Below, piece by piece: positions 34,557-45,364 of a stretch of DNA of 64,000 nucleotides. Each line of letters begins with the position of its first letter. The first letter of the stretch is position 1. This DNA is from Steromphala cineraria. Taxonomy: Eukaryota > Mollusca > Gastropoda > Trochida > Trochidae. The notes below the pieces were generated by a model that did no database searches, was not told the origin of the DNA, and worked only from the letters and a program-made list of their open reading frames with translations. The translations under genes and the position numbers were made by a program. Where the stretch lies: contig OU744720.1 in assembly GCA_916613615.1 (NCBI GenBank), forward strand, positions 65,259,971-65,323,970, read 5' to 3'.

Positions 34557-34907
34557 CTACTTACACCACGTGGGCACCGAATGGACTCGTCCATAGCGTG
34601 TTGACACTTTTGGGCTACGTGTTGGTCGAGTTGAAAGGATGCATGTGCATTGAGATTTCGTATCAAATGGTGTGAACCCAAAATATTGTTAGGAACATTG
34701 ACTTTTTCTTCAGCAATAATGGCAATTTAAAATTCGATTAAATAAATTAACAGCATATTAAAATTTTTATTTATCCAATTGATTATTGAATTTGATTGGC
34801 AAACGCGACCCACGTGATGTTTTCTACGCACAGCACTAGCCGCACGTGCATCTCGTGCATCTTTCAGTTAGAAAAACGTGGTTTGGAACGGAGAATCATT
34901 GTTCGAG

Positions 34908-36933
34908 ATGATTTCGTCAGTTTCAGACGATGAACTTTGTCAGGCGTCACAAGACATGGAGGCAAGCCTCGTTGAGAACGATTCGGACCGTGAACCTTTA
35001 CAAGCTTCTCAGGTTATTGAAAAAGATGTACAAGAAGGAAGCGTTTTTATGAAGCTAAAGAAAACGACATACAGCAACGTGCGTTGGGTGCCGTACCTAC
35101 GAACACACAGCGGCGTGACAAGTGGGCCTACAACACGTTTACAGCCTGGGCTATTGCAGTGAACAATCGAGCAGGTGGTGAGCCAAAACCGGTTACGCTT
35201 TTGGAAAATATGGCACTTGATGACTTGGCGTATTTCATGTCCAAGTTTGTTGTGGAAGTTCGAAAAAAAGATGGATACGAATACCCCCCAAATTCCGTAT
35301 TTCAGCTAGTCATGGGCATACAGTCGTACATTAAAACAGTTTCTAAAAGAAATGTGGAATTCTTGCAGTCTGACGTCTTTGAAGAATTCCGACAGGTACT
35401 TGATGGGGAGATGACGAGGCTCACGCGTAAAGGATTGGGACAGAACGTCAAAAAGGCCGAAGCGATCACCGTGGAGGAGGAAGAAAAGTTATGGAAATGT
35501 GGACAACTCGGGGACCGGAATCCACGCGTGCTGGTGAACACCATCTTGTATCTGAACGGCAAACATTTTGGACTTCGTAGTGGTCTCGAACACAGAAAGC
35601 TCAAACACGTGAACTCCCAGAAAACGCTGAAGGAGACTCCAGATGGAAGGGAATACCTGTGTTACCGAGAAGACTTTTCTAAAACCGTGCAAGGTGGACT
35701 AAAACAAAGGAGAGTTACTGCGAAAGAGATTGAGCATCACCCAAGTACCAATCCTGCCAGATGTCATGTTCGGCTGTACAAGAAATTCCTGTCTCTCTGC
35801 CCCCCGGACGGCCACGATGATGCGTTCTATCTTCAGACTCTACAATCTCCAACAGACAAGTGCTGGTAAGTTTTAATATATATTTTACCATGCTTTAGCA
35901 AATTGAAGGTTTAAGGTATTATTCAGTTGGATGCTTTTATAAAAATTAATGTACGCGAAAAAATGGCCGACGTTGAAATGACGTCGTCCACAGTTCGTTC
36001 GTGGCTCAAATTTGATCTCTTGGCAGTAGATCATTCGGTACGAATTGTATTGCAGTCTTTTTACAGAACCTGATTGATACATTTTACTGAAATGTGTGAT
36101 AATACAAGAAGTAAATAAGCATTGGTCACATCCTGTTTTACTATTGTTTGTTAATAAACATTTCTTGTCCTGCAGGTACAGCAGGCAACCACTGGGACAT
36201 AACACGCTCCAGAAGATCGTGCCCGATATTTGTCAGAAGGCTGGTGTCAAGGGGTACAAGACGAACCACTCACTTCGGGTTACCACGGCAACAAGGCTCC
36301 ACCAGGCTGGAGTAAGCGAGTCATTGATAAAGGAACGCACTGGACACAGGAGCGTCACAGGTGTGTTGTAGACTCCTCTATTTAACAGTATATTTACGAA
36401 ATTCAAAGTTTTTACATCTCCAGTGCGTTATCTGTAGCCATTTATGGTTCAAGGCACAACAATGACATCTTGCTTTTGATAGATTTCCTTCAGAAAGTAC
36501 GTTTCACATTTTATTTATTTATAGAAGTACCTTAATATTCTAACTTACTCTTAAATGACTCTACGAGTCATTGAAAATGTTAAAATAAGTTTACACATAA
36601 CATACTAGTACGTTTTTGTCGTTGAAGTTGTAACAAATGATCATGATGAAAAAGTAATGTGTATATTCCATAGTGCACTAAAACCATTTGTTAAAAACAG
36701 GTGTGCGCAGTTACACGAGAACTAGCGGAGACCAGAAAGCTATGGTGAACGCCATATTGAATGACGAGCCAGTGGAAGTGAAGCCGGAGACGGTGCCGAC
36801 AACTGCACAACAACACGACCACAACACGACCACCTCTGCGTCTACCTCCTCTGCCATGACGCCTCCGCCACCTCCACAGACAGGCCAACAGATTCGCATC
36901 GAAAACTGCATTGTAAATTTCACAATGAAATAA
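34908..36933 (+). CDS. Crypton-type tyrosine recombinase (KIAA1958/ZMYM-like DUF3504 fold), three exons
   Basis: Proposed exons: 34,908-35,865, 36,176-36,360 and 36,701-36,933. Donors are G|GTAAG at 35,866 and G|GTGTGT at 36,361; acceptors are TCCTGCAG at 36,175 and AACAG at 36,700. Splicing joins DKCW to YSRQPLGHNTLQ and HRSVTG to VRSYTRTSGDQ, as in the family. Residues before about 35,060 (MISSVSDDELCQASQ...) are in one frame and the rest is one base back, so there is a frame break at the A-rich AAGAAAACG near 35,058-35,065. Catalytic residues: box I Arg in FGLRSGLEH, H-x-x-R in NHSLRVTTATRL, His in RTGHRSV and Tyr in VRSYTR. The last exon ends in a Thr/Pro/Gln-rich tail. The enzyme would recombine DNA through a phosphotyrosine bond. 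Apart from the frame break all catalytic parts are present. Confidence 0.86.
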
Positions 36934-37022
36934 AACGAGATTTGACTTTTCTACTTTTTTAAATATTCATCTGCATTTAGAAAGTGCCCATTTTAACTCC
37001 CCTTTTAATACTAATTTACAGA

Positions 37023-37079
37023 GGTAATTTTCAAATATTGTTTCGAGGCGAAGCCGAGAAACAATATTTGAAAATTACC
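37023..37079. repeat. Crypton-2 right hairpin 1, perfect 22-bp arms
   Basis: Arms 37,023-37,044 and 37,058-37,079 match without a mismatch. The tip is GA-GGC-GAA-GCC-GA (37,045-37,057). GCGAAGC, contained here, is a DNA mini-hairpin known for unusual stability, and the flanking GA/GA can form tandem sheared G-A pairs. It lies about 90 bp after the recombinase stop codon. Confidence 0.92.
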
Positions 37080-37096
37080 GATGACCTAATTTCCGC

Positions 37097-37146
37097 GGGG
37101 AGATAAGTCACGGGCAGAGGCGAAGCGAGGCCTGACTTATCTACCC
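37097..37146. repeat. Crypton-2 right hairpin 2
   Basis: Arms 37,097-37,110 and 37,133-37,146 (AGATAAGTCA core, one mismatch further out). The centre holds AGAGGCGAAGCGAGG, again with GCGAAGC between GA steps; relative to hairpin 1 it lacks one C of the tip stem. It starts 18 bp after hairpin 1. Confidence 0.8.
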
Positions 37147-37760
37147 TAGGTTAGAGGAGTAAATATTCAAACCTGACAGATGACACATATCAACCTCTGC
37201 AAGGTAGTTACATAGAAAATCAACCTGTAAGAACAATGGACATAACATACCCTAGTGGTGTAACATGTGTTAGAGCGCGCCACTTGGTTAGTGAAATATC
37301 AAGCGCGAAAGAACACATTTTGTCTGCTTTTGCGGCCTTTTACGGCCTTTATAGTACAATTATTTGCAACTGCGCATATACAAATTATACACCAAATTGA
37401 AGACAATTTTATTCTCTTTCCATCGATATATCATGTGTTAGAGCGCGCCACTTGGTTAGTGAAATATCAAGCGCGAAAGAACACATTTTGTCTGCTTTTT
37501 GTCAACAATTCAACAGAGAAAATACATGTTTTCACGGGGCTCGTTGTCTGCGCCAGTTAAACCAATTTTCATAAAACAACGGCGTTTAGCGAGGCGCGGA
37601 AAATAATTACGAGCAATCCGGGAGCCGCCAAAACTGCTTGCAGTACATTTTTGCCTTCTCGTGAAAGTTAGAGTCCGGACTCCGGATTTCGTCTAGAGGG
37701 CTTGCGCGCCAGTTTATATTTGGCACGGAAATATACCGCTCCCCGCATCGTAAGGGTTAA

Positions 37761-38239
37761 CTTATGAGGTTTGTCAAGATAATACGTTTTGATTGAAATG
37801 AAGTCTTAATTTGAGGTATGACGAGGTACAGACAGTTGCTATAATGCTTTGATTAATCATTTTCTCAAAAATGATACACTGAACAGTTAGAATATTTATC
37901 ATTATTGCAACTTTCCATTCCCGGTTCCAAGCAAGATTCCAAAATATATTTGAAATGTTTGCAACCCTATCACCACATGATTGATATCTCTGAAAGCGTG
38001 AAGGAACTGGAACTGTTCAAACCTGTCAGTGATCTGAAATCACAAGACTTATTCAAGCGACCCATGTACGTCATGTTCCCTAGATCCGATTCCGACGTGT
38101 CTCCACTGTCTCCCTGTTTGGCGCCATCCATCTGCTCATCATTTAAAAATAGTTCTCTTGAGTAAGTCGTTATTCAATCTCACTGCAAACATGCCCGCAT
38201 CAACCTCTTTTGAAGAAACCATCGTTGGGTTCATCTGAT
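37761..38239. other. Host spacer after PB2
   Basis: No recognisable gene. The 86-codon frame at 37,905-38,165 shows no known motif and may be the upstream part of the LINE relic that follows. Confidence 0.4.
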
Positions 38240-38840
38240 CTTAGGAACTTTAGACCAATAGACTAAGATTTGACATTTTTCTCAAAAGTTCTGAAGAAGT
38301 TGTTCTTACACAACTGAATGGTCATATCAGTGCACATAACCTTTTCAGTCGCCTACAGAACATGTCACTCAACTGAGACAGCACTTAACAAGGTTTAAAA
38401 CGACATTCTTCTATCAATCGATAAGTAATGAATTGTTTTGTTAATCTAACTTGACCTGTCTGTTGCCATTGATTCTGTAAATCACAGCGTCTTGCTTTAT
38501 GATACTCGCCACACTTTTGTAATCTCAGGTGCTGTAGTCTCATGGCTTGAGTTTACTTTAGTGGGAGGACTTTGTCGATGCAAGTGGACGGTGAGCTTTC
38601 CAATTTGGTTCTGTTGAAGCATGGTGTCCCGCAGGGATCAGTACTCGGCCCAGTTCTTTTCTCATTGTACATTCAACCATTGGGCAACCTCTTCAGGAAA
38701 CATTCCAACGCCAACGATCAGCAGATTTACATTAGTGTCACACCACTTGACATCGGCAGTGGAATCACGAAAATTGAGGAGTCTATCTGTGACATCCAGG
38801 CAAACTTTCTTCAAACTGATAAAACTGAGTAACGATTCTG
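38240..38840 (+). pseudogene. LINE reverse transcriptase relic (CR1/Jockey-like)
   Basis: Across several frames the segment spells decayed reverse transcriptase blocks: RNFRPI near 38,245; SKVLKKL near 38,285; a HSTETALNKV-like stretch near 38,362-38,392; NDILLSID near 38,400; and [17 protein letters not shown] from about 38,623. The active-site region reads NANDQQIY where family members have an A-D-D motif, so the catalytic aspartate pair is damaged. Stops and shifts throughout show that it is dead. The endonuclease and 3' end were not found. Confidence 0.82.
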
Positions 38841-39175
38841 TACAAAACCAAAGTGATCTTTAGGTCTGTTTTACCCTCAATTGTTATATTAACTGATTAA
38901 AATATTTTGTTTAAACTCTTTCGTATATGTTTTTTCATCCATACCTTTTAAGTTTGAATAATAAGTCATCAATTGATATATACTAATTGATTCATGCTTA
39001 GGATTATATAATTTTAATGTTCATCAACTTCATATAAAAATATGAGTGGACACCGATATATGTTTAATGCAAGTGAATTTCACGCAGTTCATGTAAGGGT
39101 TTTTATTGCAGTCTGTCTGTACAGTAAGGTCTTGTGCGATGTGTTCATTGAAGATTGCAACGCACCTAAACTTTC

Positions 39176-39370
39176 ATGAAGACACGACGTCATAGATCAC
39201 ATATAACCATTGAAGATTTGTCTCTTGGAATGTTGCAAAGACGGGCGACACAAGGTTTTGAAGAACATGACGATTGGAGTGCTCATGATTGGGGTCTATA
39301 TTGTTTACGGATGAGTCAAAATTGTATCTTGACTCTGCTTAACAACATTTTGGAGATTCTGTCAGCTGTT
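39176..39370 (+). pseudogene. Tc1-type transposase relic, internally deleted
   Basis: An N-terminal piece (RRHRSHITIEDLSLGMLQ, resembling the first helix-turn-helix region) runs into a segment around WSAHDWG. One frame over, the following bases read GSILFTDESKLYLDSA, matching the first catalytic Asp block of Tc1 transposases. Most of the protein between the helix-turn-helix and the catalytic block, and everything after it, is gone. It is unrelated in detail to the intact element at 12,600. Confidence 0.65.
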
Positions 39371-39419
39371 TGTAGAAGGCTGTATCAACATAAAGTATGA
39401 AACTCCCAGATATTATAGG

Positions 39420-41190
39420 ATTAAATTTATGAAAGAAGGTATCTGTCGTAGTACAAATGATCAAGCTGTTATTCAAATGTTCACTGTTTCTTTTTATGTA
39501 GAATATGCCGTTATGAAACTTTCCTTACAGAAAATATTGCCATAAGACTATTCGACCTTGATGTATATATAACTAAAAACGTCAGAGCAATCTAATCAGC
39601 TTTATCGTGAGATTTACCAAAGACTTGTTTCATATTGCTGACATTAGAAACAAATACTACAAGAAAATAGATTATATTTTCTTTGACATGATTTGAGATA
39701 TGATATACAACATTATAATGCAAAGTGAATACGTTAAAGATACCATTCTATTACTTATGATGAGGTCTTTTTTTGATAAGTGTCCTTTTTATGTTTTTAT
39801 TAAATTTAAAAAAACATGTTGTAAACCTATAGATTTAATATAATGACTATTAAGGTATCTTTATTTTTTACATGACACCAATGACCACAGGTTCTTGTTA
39901 ATAATACTGAAACGAATAATACTACCAAGAAGACATGTGTGAAGGAAATAAGATAGATGCATATATGAACACAACCCTTTATTTGTGCTGTATGTGTAAT
40001 GTTAACTTTTGCATGACATGTTTACAGTTTAACAGTTTGAAGTGGTCGCTTGGTACATAGGATTGAATGTATAGAACATCAGGCAATTAGAAATCACTAT
40101 TATACTGTAAGTTGAAAAGAGAAAAACAAAACCATTACAAGCAACATTGAGATGCTTGTCACCTTCTTACTTTAGGAGAAGAAAGCCATACACAAAAAAG
40201 AGTCTTTCTTATCTTTACAAGGAAGTAGATCTGATGTTGTTACAGATTGGAAATGACAGAAGGTGAATTGGGCGTATTTAAAGTATTACACGTCTGATGT
40301 CCTTCCTCCATATCGAATGATATGTTAAACAACATTAAACACATTACACTCCGTCATCAACAACGTAAAGAACATGTACTATTTGGTACATAGAAATATA
40401 TCTACATGTACATGTAGGTGTAAGTTCAGATACAATTATTCGAAGAGAGGTTGGCTACAGGTTTAAATTCTGTTCCCTACAGCACGTTTGGCTTTGTATC
40501 AGTAGGTTTGTGGTTCGATTGGAATCTTTGTCTATAGTAGAGAATCGTGTTACGCCCATTTAGGTGTTTGGGCGCAATGCTACACTCAATTTCAGAACAG
40601 TACCACCAATTTTGTGCAAGTTTTAGTCGACAATTGCAAATTCACAGCAATATAAAGCCGCTGTAGTATTGCAGGCTTTCTCACTCAGAAAATACATGAT
40701 ATAAATAAAAGCTGCGATTAATCACCTCACCTTTTCCATACATAAAATAAGATTTACATACAAGGTTATGATATGCAAAAACGACTTTCTAGCTGTACCG
40801 TTTTCTTGTTTTTTTTCTACCTTCACCGAAATTTATTTTCCTCAGAATACTTACTTAACAGAATATTTATTCCTTATGAATCAGATGAATGAAAACTTTT
40901 CCCTTAAACAGTGTTCAACCCCATTTAGTAAACATGTTTACTGCTAGAAATACAAACATATTTTCAGCCATTTATTGATAACTAGTGTAATATGGGCTAG
41001 ATATCTTGCAATCGCACCTGTGAACAAGGTTTTTGGTAATATCATATCAAACAGCTGATGACATAACTTTTTGTCCAGAGCCAACTGTTAATCCTTATAT
41101 ACATGTTGGACCAAGAAGACAAGAAAACAGTTTTAAATAGGCAGTTATAATTGCTTTAAATATGTCAATTTAGTAATGTAGTGTTAGTCA
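39420..41190. other. Intergenic, AT-rich
   Basis: Nothing recognisable was seen except a short dyad near 40,554-40,576 (CGCCCATTTAGG..TTTGGGCG). Confidence 0.5.
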
Positions 41191-41194
41191 TGTA

Positions 41195-41270
41195 GCTAGA
41201 GTCACGGGCGAAACCGCATTAGCGGTGGTTGGGGACTTTCTAAGGGAAGTAACTCTGATTGAACCTATGG
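41195..41270 (+). repeat. Dispersed repeat with GGGAAGTAACTC
   Basis: The block GTCACGGGCGAAACCGCATT ... AAGGGAAGTAACTC is present inverted at about 55,925-55,980 and in part at 9,278 inside a Crypton-1 intron. The two full copies flank PB3-PB4 in opposite orientation, at unequal distances. Confidence 0.65.
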
Positions 41271-41659
41271 AAGCTATGCCACTTAGTTCCGTATTCACAA
41301 TTAAATAATTGATTATAAGTAAATTAACCCTTACGATGCGGCTATATATTTTTGCTCAACTAGCCCCCGTGGCGACATTGTTTTGTCCGGTGCCAGCCAC
41401 CGTTATATCCTGATTGCACCGCCCACTGAATATGTTTATGTAGCGAGTCCCGGGTCTTTTACAACAATTGGTGTATCTATTTCGCGGATCCCGGATTTTT
41501 ATTTAGAGCCTTGTAAAATGTTTATTTATGCACACAGAATAATTCTTTTTACATGGACTTCTAGATACACTGTGCCTCTTTATAAATATATAAAAAAACA
41601 TTACGATGCGCCTCATATTTTTTTTCCCACAGTCATCAAAAGAAAGTCTTTAATTCCGC

Positions 41660-42790
41660 TTGCCGCTTCTTTATTTTTGTGCGTGCATAGACATATGATA
41701 CATGGAAAAAAAGACAATTCTTTTATCTACAAGTTGATATAAAAATTATAAAAATATCTCTAATGGTTCGTGAGATATGAGTGCCGCAAGATGCGCGAGT
41801 TAAATACAAGTTCAATTAGCGAACGCCGGCGCGCAAGTAGCGCGTGTGAACGATCACTTATCTTTCGCTTGCCGCTTCTTTATTCCTGTCCGCGCATAGA
41901 CATATGATACATGGAAAAAAAGACAATTCTTTTCTCTACAAGTTGATATAAAAATTATAAAAATATCTCTAATGGTTCGTGAGATATGAGTGCCGCAAGG
42001 TGCGGGAGTTAAATACAAGTTTAATTAGCGAACGCCGGAGCGCAAGTAGAGCGCGCACCGCTTCTTCATTGCGCGCATAGACATATGATACATGGAAAAA
42101 AAGACAATTCTTTTCTCTACAAGTTGATATAAAAATTATAAAAATATCTCTAATGGTTCGTGAGATATGAGTGCCGCAAGGTGCGCGAGTTAACACAAGT
42201 TCAATTAGCGAACGCCGGAGCGCAAGTAGCGCGTGTGAACGATCACTTATCTTTCGCTTGCCGCTTCTTTATTTTTGTGCGCGCATAGACATATGATACA
42301 TGGAAAAAAAGACAATTCTTTTCTCTACAAGTTGATATAAAAATTATAAAAATATCTCTAATGGTTCGTGAGATATGAGTGCCGCAAGGTGCGGGAGTTA
42401 AATACAAGTTCAATTAGCGAACGCCGGAGCGCAAGTAGAGCGCGCACCGCTTCTTCATTGCGCGCATAGACATATGATACATGGAAAAAAAGACAATTCT
42501 TTTCTCTACAAGTTGATATAAAAATTATAAAAATATCTCTAATGGTTCGTGAGATATGAGTGCCGCAAGGTGCGGGAGTTAAATACAAGTTCAATTAGCG
42601 AACGCCGAAGCGCAAGTAGAGCGCGCACCGCTTCTTCATTGCGCGCATAGACATATGATACATGGAAAAAAAGACAATTCTTTTCTCTACAAGTTGATAT
42701 AAAAATTATAAAAATATCTCTAATGGTTCGTGAGATATGAGTGCCACAAGGTGCGGGAGTTAAATACAAGTTCAATTAGCGAACGCCGGC
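41660..42790. repeat. PB3 right subterminal array, 6 units
   Basis: GTTCGTGAGATATGAGTGCC marks lie near 41,766, 41,974, 42,156, 42,364, 42,545 and 42,727. Two unit types are mixed: about 208 bp (with AAGCGAAAGATAAGTGATCG or its complement) and about 181 bp. Confidence 0.9.
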
Positions 42791-43384
42791 GCGCAAGTAG
42801 CGCGGGTGGACGATGTCATTTATTCCGTGCATCGCTGCCGCTTCTTTATCAATATGCGCGCATAGACAAATGATACATTGAAATGAAGACAATTTACTCC
42901 TCTACAAAGTGGAGAAAAAAATTTGAAATTATCTCAAACGTTCCGTGAGATATGAATGCCGCAAGGTGGGTAACCCCAATCATTTTTGAGAAAAGGTTTG
43001 ATATTTCCGACAGATAGCTTGCAGTTTCTTTAGTTTTTCGTGCGCATTTACAAATGACACATTGGACTGAAGCTCGTTCTTCGCTCTTTACAATCATGTA
43101 AATGATTTGATCCCCACCCCCTTCCAAAATTGTATATAGTGCCAAAGAAGGGGTGGGGGTTCATGATGCGGCTTCAGTTGAACTTCCACGGACAGCTCAC
43201 ATTGACTTTCTCTGTCTCTGTTACGAAATAAAAAAAGAAAAATTTATTTTTATAAATGCTTGTACAATATAATCAACAAATATATAAGTATAACAATAAT
43301 CACCTTCAAAGGTGCGAATAACAGCTTTATAGAACCTAACAAGGTCTAGAGTTCAGTCCACACTTCTACTTCTTTTTTCTTTCT

Positions 43385-45364
43385 TCAATTATCTTCATCC
43401 CCATCTTCCTCTTCCCTCTCTATCATACTGATATAGGCTTTACAGAAATCTTGTGATGTGTGGTATAGGCGGAAACATGGTTCTACACACAAAGCAACAT
43501 TGCAGTCTAGACACTCGAAACAAGATTCTCTTCCTACTCTTTTCTTCTTTCTTGCTGGCTGGTTGGCAGCTGCCGCTCCACGCCGCAAGAGTTCACGTCT
43601 GGCTTTAGAACATACAACACAGGTGCGTGACAAATTCTTCTTTCTTCCTACAGGCTCGATCTTTGAAGGAAAGTGACGGCCATGCAGGCGTACAATACTG
43701 TCGTCGGTCGTACATCGCCGACCCCGGGGACGTCTGCCGAGAGATGCAACCTTATCTCTGTCGGCAAATGTTATGATGTGTTGAACTATTTCTTTTCTAA
43801 ATTCTCTGTTTGTCTTTAGTGTTTTATCTTTGGAGAGTTCTTTGTACAGAACGTAGGCATTCAAAAGAGCAACGTTGAGGATATGAAACCACACACGCTT
43901 CCACCACTTTAGAGTTTTCATCTTGAACGGTGTGTACGACAACATCTGACCGGCCCGGTCGACGCCACCCATGTACTTGTTGTATTCATGAACGATCCGA
44001 GGTTTTGTAATTGGTTCTCCAGTCACCCTGTTCTTCCTTCCCGACTCGACATCTTCCGTGTCCTCAACAGTGGACATAAGCAAGACTGACTTTCTGTCCT
44101 CATACCTGACGATCAGAAGTTCTTTGTTGTGTTGCTGCAACATAGAACCTTTCTCTGGTTTCTTCGTTTTTCTCTTCAGTTTGACTGGGATTCCGCTCCT
44201 ATTTCCTCGCAAAGTCCCCGTCGCACCGAAACCACACTTCCACAGATTGATGTACAATGTCACAGATGAATAGAAATTGTCCATGTAAACATGATATCCC
44301 TTCCGAGAGTAATCTTTGACCAAATCCATGACCAAATCATACGTTTTCCCTCCAATAGAAACTTCGTTGGTTCTTCCAGTGTAGAGTTTGAATTTACAGA
44401 CGTATCCATTGTGCGAGTCACACAACATGTAAGCCTTGATGCCATACTTCTTAGGTTTGTCAGGGTTGTAAACCTTGAAGCTGAGGTTGCCTTTCCAAGG
44501 CACCAATCCCTCATCAACTGAGATATGTTGATGCGGTATATAAACTCTTGAGAACCGATGTATGATGCGGTTATACAATATTCCAAGTTTATTGAGTGGG
44601 GAAAACTGTGGTGTGTTTCGTCCTGGCATTGTACTGTTATCAGATAAGTGAAGAAACGTGAGCAACAACCAAAACCTGTCTCTAGGCATACACTTTGGGA
44701 AGAAAGGCGTCGAGGTAACATCACTAGTCGACCAATACTCTGAAAAGTTCCTCTGTACAACTAAGGACATGGCGATAGTCATCGCTACGAATACTTTCAT
44801 TTCCTCAGCATTCGTATCCTTCCACTGGCGCATTCTTGACTTGGGCGGGAGGACCTCGTCGTCGCATTCTTGGTGAAAGTATCTATTGGTTTCCGTTGCC
44901 ATTAATCCGTAATCATCTTCTTGTAAGAACATTTCGAAATAGTCAATAGGTTTTGGTTGCTCAGGCAATTCTTTGAACTGTCCCAGCCCAGTCTGTCCCG
45001 TAAAAGGCAGATCAACACGTCCACGTGGCCTCGGCCCGTCCTTCCAGTTTGCCGCAAAATCCCCCTCCCCTGTATCAGAGGTGTCACTGTCTTGATCATC
45101 CAAGTCAACGAACTCGTCAGTGGAAGAACCAGCAGAAGCTGCGCTCGCCGTAGCAGCTAGTATACGTCTTGCAATGTTCCTTATGTCTGGATCACTGTCC
45201 ATGTCCGATACCAATCCATCACTATCACTATTCACATCACTATCATCAGTAGTTTCCATATCAGAAGTTTCATCAGCATGGACTTCGGAAGAGAACTCGT
45301 CGTCTGAAGCATACGGCCCCCCATAGTTCCGAGTCCTCGGTCTCCTTCCTCTAAATCTTGGCAT
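43385..45364 (-). CDS. piggyBac transposase, PB3 copy, 659 aa
   Basis: Full-length frame with D284, D362, D469 and the complete C-terminal Cys-rich domain. It carries G442 and R456, as PB2 and PB4 do, plus L593 and E652, shared only with PB4. It differs from PB1 at four residues, from PB2 at eight and from PB4 at one (L416 here, F416 there). It looks like the copy nearest to a common ancestor of the four. Start context and downstream signals match PB1. Confidence 0.96.
   Translation of the reverse strand: MPRFRGRRPRTRNYGGPYASDDEFSSEVHADETSDMETTDDSDVNSDSDGLVSDMDSDPDIRNIARRILAATASAASAGSSTDEFVDLDDQDSDTSDTGEGDFAANWKDGPRPRGRVDLPFTGQTGLGQFKELPEQPKPIDYFEMFLQEDDYGLMATETNRYFHQECDDEVLPPKSRMRQWKDTNAEEMKVFVAMTIAMSLVVQRNFSEYWSTSDVTSTPFFPKCMPRDRFWLLLTFLHLSDNSTMPGRNTPQFSPLNKLGILYNRIIHRFSRVYIPHQHISVDEGLVPWKGNLSFKVYNPDKPKKYGIKAYMLCDSHNGYVCKFKLYTGRTNEVSIGGKTYDLVMDLVKDYSRKGYHVYMDNFYSSVTLYINLWKCGFGATGTLRGNRSGIPVKLKRKTKKPEKGSMLQQHNKELLIVRYEDRKSVLLMSTVEDTEDVESGRKNRVTGEPITKPRIVHEYNKYMGGVDRAGQMLSYTPFKMKTLKWWKRVWFHILNVALLNAYVLYKELSKDKTLKTNREFRKEIVQHIITFADRDKVASLGRRPRGRRCTTDDSIVRLHGRHFPSKIEPVGRKKNLSRTCVVCSKARRELLRRGAAAANQPARKKKRVGRESCFECLDCNVALCVEPCFRLYHTSQDFCKAYISMIEREEEDGDEDN

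Larger units (their letters stand above)
34458..37263 (+). mobile_element. Crypton-type element (Crypton-2) nested in PB2, 2,806 bp
   Basis: Comparison with the uninterrupted arrays of PB1 and PB3 (CGATATAT|CATGTGTTAG) gives exact limits. The right end, CCCTAGTGGTGTAA (37,250-37,263), reappears inverted as TTACACCACGTGGG at 34,561-34,574, a match of 12 of 14. The first 103 bp of foreign DNA (34,458-34,560), which hold a hairpin, lie outside this possible terminal repeat. No clear target-site duplication is visible. Contents: 5' hairpin, spliced recombinase gene, two 3' hairpins. Confidence 0.88.
33590..37510. repeat. PB2 left subterminal array, about 7 units, split by Crypton-2
   Basis: Marks (GCGCGCCACTTGGTTAGTGA or variants) lie near 33,688, 33,834, 33,981, 34,148 and 34,318, then 37,275 and 37,443 beyond the insertion. 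The array breaks at CGATATAT (to 34,457) and resumes at CATGTGTTAGAG (37,264). Confidence 0.9.
27871..37760 (-). mobile_element. piggyBac element copy 2 (PB2), interrupted by Crypton-2
   Basis: TTAA at 27,871-27,874 with the right end, and TTAA at 37,757-37,760 with the left end; both carry CCCTTACGATGCGG. It lies in the opposite orientation to PB1, 1.8 kb away. Its 9.9 kb includes a 2.8-kb insertion at 34,458-37,263; without it the element is about 7.1 kb. Both ends and the transposase frame are intact. Confidence 0.95.

Noticed and set aside
40554..40576. Short dyad CGCCC...GGGCG considered as a terminator or element end
   Set aside because: Isolated, short and with no partner sequence nearby.
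41383..41742. 119-codon frame at the right end of piggyBac copies (also 25,661-26,020, 27,861-28,289 and 54,431-54,874)
   Set aside because: It covers the terminal repeat and first array unit and has no domain. Its presence in four recent copies only reflects their shared origin.
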